A stretch of 30,454 nt of DNA from a virus. The DNA is taken from IMG/VR virus record IMGVR_UViG_3300037042_001224, positions 1 to 30,454 of that record. One strand, written 5' to 3'. The translations under genes and the position numbers were made by a program. Below are positions 1 to 7,805 of this stretch, one piece after another. How positions within the stretch are numbered: the stretch's first letter is position 1; each line of letters opens with the position of its first letter. A model generated the notes under the pieces. The model saw only the letters and a program-made list of their open reading frames with translations. It did not search any database and was not told the DNA's origin.

Positions 1-2
1 CC

Positions 3-1193
3 TACACCGGCGACGGCACCAGCGGCATCTACATCTGGGGCGCACAGTTCTCCGACTCCGCAAGCCTTGATCCATACGTCTACAACCCTGCTGCGGCACC
101 GTCTAACACGGCCTACTACGGCCCCCGCTTCGACTACGACCCTGTGACTCTTGCAGCCAAGGGGCTGCTGATTGAGGAGCAGAGGACGAATTTAGCACTA
201 AACTCAGGCGATGCATTAAGTGGTGGGACTGGTGGTGTGGTCGTTGCTAATCAGATTACGGCACCTGACGGCAGCTTGGCTGATTTCTTTCAAGAGGACA
301 CAAGTAATGGTGAGCATTATGCGGGTGACAGAGCTTTGTCCGTTACTGCTGGAACAACATATACATGGTCGTTTTATGCCAAGCTTGGCTTGACAGGGGG
401 GGCCCGGCGTGTGTGCGTGAGAACTGGTCTTCAAGGCGCAGGAAATGTTATTTTTGATCTTGAAACAGGTGGCAGTACTGTAATTGCACCAGTTGTTTCT
501 TCCGGCATTAGTTCTGCTGGAAATGGCTGGTTTCGTTGCTGGATTGTGTACACAGCAACAGGCACCGGGGTGGCTGTGTTTCGTCAGCAATTAGCACAAG
601 GCGCCAACACTGGTTACACAGGTGACGGCACCTCTGGCCTATTTTTCTGGGGCGCCCAACTGGAAGTTGGGGCATTCCCCACCAGCTACATCCCCACGAC
701 CACAGCCGCAGCAACTCGCGCAGCAGATGTTGCAAGCGTTACGGGGGCTAACTTCTCCAACTGGTATAACCCGGTTGAGGGGACGTTAATTACAACCACG
801 TTAGCGATTAACCAAACATTCCCGCCAAACAGGTACGTCTCCACAATGGATGACGGGACAACAAATAATATCATTGGGGCGTACATTGCCACAGACTTGA
901 ACTCCTCAAGTTTTGTAGTTAACGGCGGTGTCGCTGTGTATCAAGAAGTTATTACAACAGTCAGCAACACGTCGCCAAATAAAATTGCTGTTACATATAA
1001 AGCTAACGACTTTATGTCGGCAGCTAACGGTGTTTTGGGAATCCCTGATACATCTGGCGCAATTCCAGTAGTAAACAAAATTACGTTTGGCAACAGGTCG
1101 GACGGTGCTCGGCCTCTCAACGGCCACATCCGCTCCTTCAAGTACTATCCAACCCGCCTGAGCAACGGCCAACTGCAAACACTTACCAAGTAA
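3..1193 (+). CDS. Tail fibre / receptor-binding protein, C-terminal part (5' end outside window)
   Basis: The reading frame is open from base 3, so the gene begins before the window; the first in-window start (GTG at 144) is internal. The protein is Ser/Thr/Gly-rich with beta-structure and carries two related carbohydrate-binding-like jelly-roll segments. The motif YTGDGTSG-hydrophobic-WGAQ occurs at the left edge (bases 3-47) and again near bases 615-660, each closing a domain. Similar modules (LIEEQRTN, YTWSFYAK, WGAQLEVG..PTSYIPT) are common in phage fibres and head fibres. The last third looks like a concanavalin/laminin-G-type sheet domain ending in FKYYPTRLSN. The stop overlaps the next start (TAATG). 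Role inferred: host-surface binding at the virion exterior. The exact attachment point is unknown because the N-terminus is missing. Confidence 0.75.
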   Translation, partial: YTGDGTSGIYIWGAQFSDSASLDPYVYNPAAAPSNTAYYGPRFDYDPVTLAAKGLLIEEQRTNLALNSGDALSGGTGGVVVANQITAPDGSLADFFQEDTSNGEHYAGDRALSVTAGTTYTWSFYAKLGLTGGARRVCVRTGLQGAGNVIFDLETGGSTVIAPVVSSGISSAGNGWFRCWIVYTATGTGVAVFRQQLAQGANTGYTGDGTSGLFFWGAQLEVGAFPTSYIPTTTAAATRAADVASVTGANFSNWYNPVEGTLITTTLAINQTFPPNRYVSTMDDGTTNNIIGAYIATDLNSSSFVVNGGVAVYQEVITTVSNTSPNKIAVTYKANDFMSAANGVLGIPDTSGAIPVVNKITFGNRSDGARPLNGHIRSFKYYPTRLSNGQLQTLTK

Positions 1194-1465
1194 TGGACAA
1201 GCACCTAAAGTTCAGCAGTAAAGCGGAGGCCGAGTCTGTTTTGTTTGATAAGGTTGATGATGTTTTAGTGCCAAAGTTTGGCTTCTCAATTGATGTTGTT
1301 GGCAGCATCTACAGGCAAACTGGCGTTGTCATTCATTCAGATGGCGGCTCAATCTTTGAGACTGAGCCTGTACCCGGCTGGCACGTCAACGTGCGAGGTG
1401 TTGGCGAAGACGATTTCTGTGAATACGAAGTAGATGTTCAGCAACCTGTTAGGGTCTGGGCTTAA
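1193..1465 (+). CDS. Small hypothetical protein downstream of fibre gene
   Basis: 90 residues, start codon overlapping the fibre stop codon (TAATG), so probably translationally coupled. The sequence is acidic, has no membrane segment or signal peptide, and looks like a compact alpha/beta fold (KFGFSIDVVGSIYRQTG, WHVNVRG). I do not recognise a named family. Short proteins of this kind, directly after a fibre and before a spike gene, are frequent in phages and may be fibre chaperones or minor virion parts; that role is only inferred from position. Real-gene confidence rests on the tight overlap, the full-length open frame and the good ribosome site of the following gene. Confidence 0.65.
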   Translation: MDKHLKFSSKAEAESVLFDKVDDVLVPKFGFSIDVVGSIYRQTGVVIHSDGGSIFETEPVPGWHVNVRGVGEDDFCEYEVDVQQPVRVWA

Positions 1466-1476
1466 AGGAACAAAAA

Positions 1477-2553
1477 ATGGCAGGCGTCAAGATTTCCAAT
1501 CTTCCAGCAGCAACTACACCACTGGCTGGCACTGAGCTTGTCCCGGTGGTGCAGGGCGCAAGCACTGTAAAAGTAAGCGCGGCAAATCTAGGCTCTGTTG
1601 CTAGTTATACGGCAACAGGCACCGGCGCTGTCGTAAGGACGGTTGCCAATAAACTTGGTGAATTTGTAACTCCCCAAGACTTTGGCGCTGTAGGGAATGG
1701 TGTTGCAAACGATAGTACGGCTTGGGATAATTGGGAAAATGCTACCGGAAGCAAGTACATTCCTGCCGGTAGTTATTTAATTTATGGCAATGTAGCAAAG
1801 TACAAAAATGGTACATTTGTAAGTGGAAGTGGTAACACAAATTATTCTTCTGGCTACAATGCTTTTGTTATTGATTTTAATAATGCATCTTATGCAACAA
1901 CAGCCGTAGGCTATTCTGCCGGAGCCAAATGTATTGGGAGTCTTAATTCATTTTTTGGGCAAATAGCAGGATACAACAACACCTCCGGTGCTGCAAATTC
2001 TGCATTTGGGCAGCAATCTTTATATAGTTGCACAACAGGGTCTGATAATACAGCAGTTGGGCAATCTGCTCTGCTCAGTTTGACTACTTTTAATAATTGT
2101 ACAGGCTTGGGTGCAAATTCAGGTGTAACAGCCTCAAATCAAGTGCAACTTGGAAGCTCTTCCACCACCACATACGCCTACGGCGCTGTACAGAATCGTT
2201 CAGATGCGCGCGACAAAGCTGACATTCAAGACACGGTTCTGGGCCTTGATTTCATCAAAACTTTGCGCCCGGTGGACTTCCGGTGGGACTACAGAGAAGA
2301 CTACAACTGGGGCGAGAAAGACGGCAGCAAAAAGCGGTCAAGATTCCATCATGGCTTGATAGCGCAAGAGGTGGCGGTTGCTTGCAGCTTCTTGAACGTG
2401 GATTTTGGCGGGTTCCAAGATCACTCCAAGACTGGCGGAAAAGATGTTTTGTCAATTGGCTACGAAGAATTGATCGGCCCAATGATTAAAGCAATTCAAG
2501 AGTTAACAGCCAAAGTTGAATCTTTGGAAAATCAACTAAGTAATTTGAAGTAA
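1477..2553 (+). CDS. Tail spike with S74-type intramolecular chaperone domain
   Basis: 358 residues, preceded by AAAGGAAC. Residues about 1-60 (ISNLPAATTPLAGTELVPVVQ) form a typical phage spike N-terminal adaptor. Residues about 66-100 carry the pectate-lyase-like start DFGAVGNGVANDSTAW. The middle has YadA-head-like repeats (NSAFGQQSL, NTAVGQSALL, NCTGLGANSG). From NRSDARDKADI to the end is a Peptidase S74 chaperone: the Ser and the Lys five residues later (S-D-A-R-D-K) match the known Ser-Lys self-cleavage dyad. The family's LRPVDFRW, HGLIAQEV and SIGYEELIGPMIKAIQEL blocks and a final coiled coil follow. The chaperone should trimerise the spike and then cut itself off. It is shorter than enzymatic spikes, so it may bind rather than degrade its receptor. 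Confidence 0.88.
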   Translation: MAGVKISNLPAATTPLAGTELVPVVQGASTVKVSAANLGSVASYTATGTGAVVRTVANKLGEFVTPQDFGAVGNGVANDSTAWDNWENATGSKYIPAGSYLIYGNVAKYKNGTFVSGSGNTNYSSGYNAFVIDFNNASYATTAVGYSAGAKCIGSLNSFFGQIAGYNNTSGAANSAFGQQSLYSCTTGSDNTAVGQSALLSLTTFNNCTGLGANSGVTASNQVQLGSSSTTTYAYGAVQNRSDARDKADIQDTVLGLDFIKTLRPVDFRWDYREDYNWGEKDGSKKRSRFHHGLIAQEVAVACSFLNVDFGGFQDHSKTGGKDVLSIGYEELIGPMIKAIQELTAKVESLENQLSNLK

Positions 2554-2565
2554 ACTAAACCCGTA

Positions 2566-2582
2566 CTGGTGCGTTTCACCAG
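2566..2582 (+). other. Short hairpin upstream of scaffold gene
   Basis: CTGGTG-CGTTT-CACCAG forms a perfect 6-bp stem between the spike stop and the scaffold start. It contains the alternative GTG (2569) of the scaffold frame, which argues for the downstream ATG as the true start. No T-run follows, so it is not a clear terminator; a role in mRNA processing or start selection is possible. Confidence 0.4.
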
Positions 2583-2601
2583 GGATTCTCAGGAATCAAC
2601 C

Positions 2602-3378
2602 ATGACAGAAGAAGTGCAAATCTCAGCGGAAGTGCCCGCGCCAGAACTGGAAGCTACGGCAGCCCCAGAAACTGAAGTTATTCAGCCGGAAGAAAAGCCA
2701 GCGGAAGCAAGCAAGACCTTCACACAAGAAGAACTTGATGCGGCCATTGGTAAGCGCCTTGCTCGTGAGCAACGCAAATGGGAAAGAGAACAATCGCAGC
2801 GTGCGGCTCAGGCCCAAGCGCAGCGTGTGCCGGTGGATATCCCGCCTGCGGATCAGTTTGAGTCGGTTGAAGCGTATGCTGATGCATTGGCAACGCGCAA
2901 AGCCGAGGAGCTGCTTCGTAGCCGTGAAAGTCAACGGCAGCAACAGGAAGTTCTCAGCGCCTATCATGATCGTGAAGAAGATGCTCGCGGAAAGTATGAT
3001 GACTTTGAACAAGTCGCATACAACCCCAAGCTCCCAGTCACAACCGTGATGGCAGAAGCGATTCAATATTCTGATGTAGGCCCAGACATTGCCTATTTCT
3101 TGGGGTCAAACCCAAAGGAAGCTGAACGCATCTCTCGTTTGACGCCTTACGCGCAGGCAAAAGAAATCGGTAGGCTGGAGGCCAAGTTGGCTGATAGTCC
3201 ACCTGTTAAGAAAACTTCGAGCGCTCCAACCCCGATTACGCCTGTGACTGCCCGCACAACGGGAAGTCCTGCTTACGATACAACTGACCCGCGTTCTACT
3301 AAGACTATGACGACGAGCCAATGGATTGAGGCAGAAGAGCAGCGTATGAGGAAAAAGTTGGAAACACGATACCGCTAA
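2602..3378 (+). CDS. Capsid scaffolding protein
   Basis: 258 residues from the ATG at 2602, chosen because AGGA lies seven bases upstream; a GTG at 2569 would add 11 residues but lies in a hairpin. The protein is highly charged and low in hydrophobic residues. The N-terminal third is an acidic Glu/Pro/Ala stretch, then KTFTQEELDAAIGKRLAREQ opens a long Gln/Arg/Glu-rich coiled coil to about residue 130. The C-terminal end is basic (QRMRKKLETRYR), as expected for a helix that binds the inside of the coat shell. The gene directly precedes the coat gene, the standard scaffold position. Expected role: template for procapsid assembly, released before DNA packaging. No protease motif is visible. Confidence 0.88.
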   Translation: MTEEVQISAEVPAPELEATAAPETEVIQPEEKPAEASKTFTQEELDAAIGKRLAREQRKWEREQSQRAAQAQAQRVPVDIPPADQFESVEAYADALATRKAEELLRSRESQRQQQEVLSAYHDREEDARGKYDDFEQVAYNPKLPVTTVMAEAIQYSDVGPDIAYFLGSNPKEAERISRLTPYAQAKEIGRLEAKLADSPPVKKTSSAPTPITPVTARTTGSPAYDTTDPRSTKTMTTSQWIEAEEQRMRKKLETRYR

Positions 3379-3400
3379 TCACTTCTAAAGGAAATTTGCT

Positions 3401-4612
3401 GTGGCAAATAACATTCTTACCATTGATATGATCACCCGGAAAGCTCTCCAGATTCTGGAGAACAACTTGGTGCTCACCCGTAACGTCAACCGTCAGTACG
3501 ACGACAGCTTTGCTGTTGAAGGTGCCAAGATCGGTTCTACCCTGCGTATCCGCCTGCCTGACCGCGCTCTGGTGACCGACGGTGCAGCCCTGCAAGTTCA
3601 GGACGACAACGAGCAATCCACGACCCTGGCTGTTGATTCGCAAAAGCACATTGGTGTTAACTTCACCTCCGCTGAACTCACCATGCAATTGGATGACTTC
3701 GCAGAGCGTGTTCTGAAGCCTCGCGTTAGCCAACTGGCTGCCGCTATTGATGCTGACGTTGCCAACTCCTACAAGCAGATCTACTCTTCTGTTGGTACCC
3801 CTGGCACGACCCCTGGAACCTCTTTGGTTCTGCTGCAAGCCCAGCAAAAGCTGAACGAGAACGCAGCCGGTATGAGCCCCCGTTATGCCACCGTCAACCC
3901 TGCCGCCAACGCAGGTTTGGTTGAAGGCTTGAAGGGTTTGTTCAACCCAGGCGATGTCATTTCTAAGCAGTTCAAGAATGGCATGATGGGCACGGGCGTT
4001 TTGGGCTACGACGAGATCAATATGTCTCAGTCTATTGCCAGCCACACGACTGGCGTGACTCCTACGGCTCCTATCGTTGCCGCTGGTTCCACGTTCAGCC
4101 AAGGCGCTACCTCGATTAACATCACCTTCACCAGCGGTTCGCCTACCTTCAAGGTCGGTGACGTGTTCACAATCGCTAACGTGTTTGCTGTTAACCCCCA
4201 GACCCGTCAATCGACCGGCGCACTGCAACAGTTCACCGTGACTGCTGACGTGTCCGTGTCTGCTGGCACCTCTGCAACCCTGAGCGTCTCGCCTGCCATC
4301 TTCACCTCGGCCAATGCTTTGGCTACCGTGAATGCATTCCCGGCTGCCAGCGCCGCTCTGACGTTCCTCGGCGGCTCTGCTACCGGCTACGCTCAGAACT
4401 TGGTGTACCACAAGGATGCGATCACCTTCGCAACCGCCGATCTGTTGCTGCCCCAAGGTGTGGATATGGCTTCCCGCCAAGTTCACAACGGCATTTCGAT
4501 GCGTATTGTTCGTCAATACGACATTAACAATGACCGTATGCCTTGCCGTATTGACGTTCTGTACGGTTACAAGGTCATTCGTCCTGCGATGGCTTGCCGT
4601 ATCTGGGGCTAA
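3401..4612 (+). CDS. Major capsid protein, P22 coat type (HK97 fold)
   Basis: 403 residues starting at GTG (3401) with AAAGGAAA upstream. N-terminal ILTIDMITRKALQILENNLVLTRNVNRQYDD and GSTLRIRLPDR, then the DFAERVLKPRVSQLAAAID helix, fit the P22 gp5 coat family. Residues about 225-310 (SINITFTSGSPTFKVGDVFTIANV to TATLSVSPAIF) resemble the beta-barrel insertion domain typical of P22-like coats, and LVYHKDAITFATADLLLP is a conserved C-terminal strand region. The length is close to P22 coat (about 430). It follows the scaffold gene by 22 bases. GC- and C-ending codons look more frequent here than in neighbouring genes, as expected for a highly expressed structural gene. Confidence in identity is high. 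Confidence 0.93.
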   Translation: MANNILTIDMITRKALQILENNLVLTRNVNRQYDDSFAVEGAKIGSTLRIRLPDRALVTDGAALQVQDDNEQSTTLAVDSQKHIGVNFTSAELTMQLDDFAERVLKPRVSQLAAAIDADVANSYKQIYSSVGTPGTTPGTSLVLLQAQQKLNENAAGMSPRYATVNPAANAGLVEGLKGLFNPGDVISKQFKNGMMGTGVLGYDEINMSQSIASHTTGVTPTAPIVAAGSTFSQGATSINITFTSGSPTFKVGDVFTIANVFAVNPQTRQSTGALQQFTVTADVSVSAGTSATLSVSPAIFTSANALATVNAFPAASAALTFLGGSATGYAQNLVYHKDAITFATADLLLPQGVDMASRQVHNGISMRIVRQYDINNDRMPCRIDVLYGYKVIRPAMACRIWG

Positions 4613-4619
4613 CGTATAT

Positions 4620-4650
4620 AAGGGGCTTCGGCCCCTTCTTGTAACTTTTT
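4620..4650 (+). terminator. Probable intrinsic terminator after coat gene
   Basis: AGGGGC-TTCG-GCCCCT is a GC-rich stem with a stable UUCG tetraloop, followed a few bases later by a T-run (TAACTTTTTT). The T-run does not abut the stem, so termination is probably partial. That could raise coat mRNA level relative to the downstream genes. Confidence 0.65.
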
Positions 4651-4663
4651 TAAGGAAAATATC

Positions 4664-5065
4664 ATGCCTCTTCCATCAGTCGGTGGTGGTTTTCAAATTG
4701 GTGACGGTAATCTCAATGAGATTTTCTTGGGCGAAATGGCTGACCCCCAGACCGCAACCGCAACTGCAACGCTGACCGCTGCGCAAGTTACGGGTGGTGT
4801 GTTGGTTGCCAACCCCAGCACGACCGCTGCTTCTTACACTCTGCCCACCGTGGCATTGACCGAAGCTGTTCTCACGAACGCCAAAGTTGGTTCTACGTTT
4901 GAACTGGCCTTGGTCAATCTGGGCACCAGCTCTGGTGCAGTCACTGTGCTGGTTGGCACTGGCTGGACGATTGTTGGTAACGCTGTTGTTGCCGTCACCT
5001 CGTCTGCTCGCTTCCTTGCTCGCAAGAGTGACGTTAGCGCTTGGGTTCTGTACCGCGTTGCCTAA
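4664..5065 (+). CDS. Putative capsid decoration / minor head protein
   Basis: 133 residues with AAGGAAAA upstream. Almost entirely small, Thr/Val/Ala-rich beta-structure: ATLTAAQVTGGVLVANPSTT, SYTLPTVALTEAVL, GSTFELALVNLGTSSGAVTVLVGTGWTIVG and a final strand ending SAWVLYRVA. No Cys, membrane segment or enzymatic motif. The position directly after the coat and its terminator, and the compact sheet composition, suggest a capsid-surface decoration or head-fibre knob protein. I recall similar hypothetical proteins beside coat genes but no characterised homologue. An alternative is a minor protein of the neck. Confidence 0.65.
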   Translation: MPLPSVGGGFQIGDGNLNEIFLGEMADPQTATATATLTAAQVTGGVLVANPSTTAASYTLPTVALTEAVLTNAKVGSTFELALVNLGTSSGAVTVLVGTGWTIVGNAVVAVTSSARFLARKSDVSAWVLYRVA

Positions 5066-5074
5066 GTAGTAAAA

Positions 5075-5100
5075 GCCCTGCGCCAGCAATGGCGTGGGGC
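5075..5100 (+). other. Intercistronic hairpin with GNRA loop
   Basis: GCCCTGCGCCA-GCAA-TGGCGTGGGGC forms an 11-bp stem (two G-U pairs) closed by a GCAA tetraloop, seven bases before the next start codon. There is no T-run and no Shine-Dalgarno in the remaining seven bases, though the GTGGGG side of the stem could serve weakly. It could limit translation of the following gene or protect the upstream mRNA. Confidence 0.5.
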
Positions 5101-5107
5101 ACTTATC

Positions 5108-5308
5108 ATGCCTATGATCTATCTCAAGCATCCACAGCACGGCTCAAAGATTGCAAGCCTTGACATTGAGGCGCAAGAAGATGAACGTAACGGCTGGGTG
5201 CGTTATACTCACGATACGCCTTCTTTGTCTGAAGATGCGGCTCCCGTGAATGAACTGGAAGTTAAGCGTCGGGGACGACCCCCTAAGACACAAACGCAAG
5301 GAGCGTAA
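5108..5308 (+). CDS. Small hypothetical protein with AT-hook-like basic tail
   Basis: 66 residues. The N-terminal half (MPMIYLKHPQHGSKIA) looks like a small beta hairpin, the middle is acidic, and the C-terminus has VKRRGRPPKTQTQG, which contains the R-G-R-P core of an AT-hook. Such short proteins with RRGRPPK tails often sit between coat and adaptor genes in podoviruses; their role is not known to me. DNA contact during packaging or in the neck is a plausible inference. An internal Met at 5114 could also be the start. The next gene begins three bases after the stop, with AAGGAG just before. Confidence 0.65.
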   Translation: MPMIYLKHPQHGSKIASLDIEAQEDERNGWVRYTHDTPSLSEDAAPVNELEVKRRGRPPKTQTQGA

Positions 5309-5311
5309 GAA

Positions 5312-6022
5312 ATGGCATCAGCCGGTGAAATTATCAACTCAGCACTCCGGCTGATTGGGGTAATCGCTGAAGGCGAAACACCCTCGCCTGAGACGTCTAA
5401 AGACGCGCTTGCTGCCATGAATCAGATGATTGATTCGTGGAACACCGAACGTCTGATGATCTACAACACCCAGGATCAAGTGTTCACTTGGCCTGCGGAT
5501 GAAATCCAGCGGCACCTTGGCCCAACTGGTGACTTTGTTGGCAATCGTCCCGTCCTGCTGGACGATTCCACCTACTTCCGTGATCCAACGACAAACGTGT
5601 CGTTCGGTATCAAAATGATTAACCAGCAGCAATATGACGGCATTGCTGTGAAGACGGTGACCTCTACTTATCCACAGGTGATGTGGGTAAACATGGAGTT
5701 CCCCAATATCCAGATGACGGTCTACCCAAAACCCACCCGGGCGTTGGAATGGCACTTCATCTCGGTGGATGAGTTGGTTCAGCCTGCTACGCTGGCAACG
5801 ACTTTATACCTGCCGCCAGGCTATCTTCGTGCGTTCAAGTACAACTTGGCCTGCGAGATTGCACCAGAGTTTGGCGTTGAGCCTTCGCCTACAGTCAACC
5901 GTATCGCAATGACTTCCAAGCGGAATCTGAAGCGGGTCAACAACCCTGAAGACCTGATGAGCTTGCCTTATCCGATTGTTGCGACGAGGCAGAGGTTTAA
6001 TGTTTTTGCTGGGAATTATTGA
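5312..6022 (+). CDS. Head-to-tail adaptor, P22 gp4 (tail accessory factor) family
   Basis: 236 residues with AAGGAG ahead of the ATG. The N-terminus A-GEIINSALRLIGVIAEGETPSPE...AAMNQMIDSWNTERLMIY is the signature of the P22 tail accessory factor/gp11-like adaptor family, which forms the dodecameric ring below the portal. The middle is a beta-rich extension, and FKYNLACEIAPEFGVEPSPTVNRIA is the conserved C-terminal helix region. It is longer than P22 gp4 (166) but within the wider family. It sits between coat and the gp10-like gene, as in P22. The stop overlaps the next ATG (TGATG), indicating coupled translation. Confidence 0.9.
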   Translation: MASAGEIINSALRLIGVIAEGETPSPETSKDALAAMNQMIDSWNTERLMIYNTQDQVFTWPADEIQRHLGPTGDFVGNRPVLLDDSTYFRDPTTNVSFGIKMINQQQYDGIAVKTVTSTYPQVMWVNMEFPNIQMTVYPKPTRALEWHFISVDELVQPATLATTLYLPPGYLRAFKYNLACEIAPEFGVEPSPTVNRIAMTSKRNLKRVNNPEDLMSLPYPIVATRQRFNVFAGNY

Positions 6023-6267
6023 TGCTGATTGCGCTTGACTACGACAAGACATACACCGCAGATCCGGTGTTGTGGGATGACTTTATTCAGTCGGCGCAAG
6101 ATCGCGGCCACACCGTAAAGATTGTCACCATGCGTAGGCCTGACGAAATAGTTAACGACGTTCCAATTGAAATTGTTTACACAAGCCGGAAAGCTAAAGC
6201 GTCCTATGTCAAAGCAGACATTTGGATTGACGATAGCCCGCAGTGGGTGTACCAGGATTCTCTATGA
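6022..6267 (+). CDS. Mini-HAD superfamily hydrolase-like protein
   Basis: 81 residues from the ATG at 6022, which overlaps the adaptor stop (TGATG); an in-frame TTG at 6019 is less likely. HAD motifs are visible in order: motif I L-D-Y-D-K-T (nucleophile D6, acid D8), motif II Thr in KIVTMR (about 36), a Lys-rich stretch RKAKASYVK standing for motif III, and motif IV W-I-D-D-S (D70, D71). The cap domain is missing, so this is a bare, very small core. The family removes phosphate from small molecules or from polynucleotide ends. Lying with overlaps on both sides between two neck genes, it is probably expressed late. Its substrate is unknown, and a structural role cannot be excluded. Confidence 0.8.
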   Translation: MLIALDYDKTYTADPVLWDDFIQSAQDRGHTVKIVTMRRPDEIVNDVPIEIVYTSRKAKASYVKADIWIDDSPQWVYQDSL

Positions 6268-7805
6268 AGACCCCCATTCTCGGCCAAGCATATGTAGCCA
6301 GATCCGTTAACGAGGCGGTGAATCGTCTCGTCAACATGTTCCCCGAGATCGTGCCTGACGGGGGCAAGGAACCTGCGTTTTTCATGCGGGCGCCCGGGTT
6401 GCGTAGGCTTGCGACAATTGGGACTGGGCCAGTTCGTGGCTTGTGGGCCTTTGGCGGCTATGCCTATGTTGTCAGTGGACAAACTGTGTATAAGTTATCC
6501 ACAGATTGGACGTACACGTCAATTGGCACTGTGTCGGGTACTGGGCCTGTCAGCATGTCGGACAACGGCGGCGTTCTTTTTATCGCTTGTAACGGGCCAA
6601 GTTACACTTATTTTTCATTGACTGGGGAATTTAACCAGATCACTGACTCAAATTTCCCAGGTGCTTCGGTTGTTGGATACCTTGATGGGTATTTTGTCTT
6701 TATTGAACCAAACACCCAACGGGTTAGCGTCGTCTCAAGTTTGCTTCCATCAGGATACATTTATCCACTTGTCTTTGACGCGACAGATTTTGCAAGTACA
6801 GAAGGTTCCCCAGATCTATTGGTGTCAATGATTATTGACCATCGAGAGGTTTGGCTGTTTGGTTCCAACTCGGTTGAGGTCTGGTATGACGCTGGACTGA
6901 CTGATTTCCCATTGCAACGCATTCAAGGTGCGTTTAATGAGATAGGCTGTGCCGCTGTTGCATCTGTAGCCAAGTTGGACAATTCCATCTTCTGGCTGGG
7001 CTCTGACGCTCGCGGCAATGGCATTGTTTACAAGGCTAACGGCTACACGGGACAGCGCATTTCTACCCATGCAATTGAGTACGCAATTGCGAGCTATGAC
7101 ACCATCTCTGATGCAGTTGCCTACACGTACCAGCAAGAAGGCCACCCTTTCTATGTGCTGACCTTCCCATCGGCCAATCGGACGTGGGTGTACGACGTAT
7201 CCACCCAGGCTTGGCATGAGCGGGCTGGCTTCTATAACGGCAACTTCATCAGGCACCGATCCAACTGTCAGATGAACTTCAACGGTGAAGTTATCGTTGG
7301 CGACTTTGAGGATGGCCGGATCTACGCCTTTGATTTGGACGTGTACTCGGATGACGGCGCAGTTCAGAAATGGCTCAGGTCTTGGAGAGCGTTAGACACT
7401 GGCAAAAACAACCTGAAACGTACTGCTCATCATTCGTTGCAACTTGATTGTGAGGCTGGAGTTGGTCTGAACGGTATTGATCCGCTTGAAGAAATCCAAC
7501 TGGCAACCGAATCCGGTTTTGAATTGCTTACAGAAACCAGCGGTGATTTGCTTGCCAATACGCCTACGACAGTCGGGGCAGAACCATCAGTGGCTTTGCG
7601 TTGGTCAGATGACGGCGGACACACCTGGGGTAACTACCATAACCGCAGCATGGGTCGCATTGGTGAGTTCAACAAGCGTGTCATATGGCTAAGGTTAGGC
7701 ATGACGCAAAGGCTGCGTGACCGTGTTTATGAAGTTTCCGGCACAGATCCGGTTAGGATATCTATCATGGGCGCAGAACTGCTTGTGAGTGGCACCAATG
7801 CTTGA
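6264..7805 (+). CDS. Packaged-DNA stabilisation protein, P22 gp10 family
   Basis: 513 residues from the ATG at 6264, which overlaps the HAD stop (ATGA); a GTG 21 bases upstream is less likely. The N-terminus T-PILGQAYVARSVNEAVNRLVNMFPE and the repeated beta-propeller-like segments (GLWAFGGYAYVVSGQTVYKL, WLFGSNSVEVWYDAG, NRTWVYDVSTQAWHER, VGDFEDGRIYAFD) match the gp10 tail-hub family. Length is close to P22 gp10 (472). It forms the hexameric hub below gp4 that plugs the head after packaging and holds the needle and spikes. The order gp4-gp10-needle is retained, apart from the inserted HAD gene. Confidence 0.9.
   Translation: MKTPILGQAYVARSVNEAVNRLVNMFPEIVPDGGKEPAFFMRAPGLRRLATIGTGPVRGLWAFGGYAYVVSGQTVYKLSTDWTYTSIGTVSGTGPVSMSDNGGVLFIACNGPSYTYFSLTGEFNQITDSNFPGASVVGYLDGYFVFIEPNTQRVSVVSSLLPSGYIYPLVFDATDFASTEGSPDLLVSMIIDHREVWLFGSNSVEVWYDAGLTDFPLQRIQGAFNEIGCAAVASVAKLDNSIFWLGSDARGNGIVYKANGYTGQRISTHAIEYAIASYDTISDAVAYTYQQEGHPFYVLTFPSANRTWVYDVSTQAWHERAGFYNGNFIRHRSNCQMNFNGEVIVGDFEDGRIYAFDLDVYSDDGAVQKWLRSWRALDTGKNNLKRTAHHSLQLDCEAGVGLNGIDPLEEIQLATESGFELLTETSGDLLANTPTTVGAEPSVALRWSDDGGHTWGNYHNRSMGRIGEFNKRVIWLRLGMTQRLRDRVYEVSGTDPVRISIMGAELLVSGTNA

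Noticed and set aside
2623-3066. 147-residue minus-strand frame opposite the scaffold
   Set aside because: Phe/Leu/Arg-rich antisense of a Glu/Lys-rich coding strand; no supporting signals.
3305-4516. 403-residue open frame on the minus strand, antisense to the coat gene
   Set aside because: It is a mirror of the strongly biased codon use of the coat gene; it has no ribosome site, no recognisable domains and a His/Gly/Arg-rich random composition. The equal length to the coat protein is coincidence.
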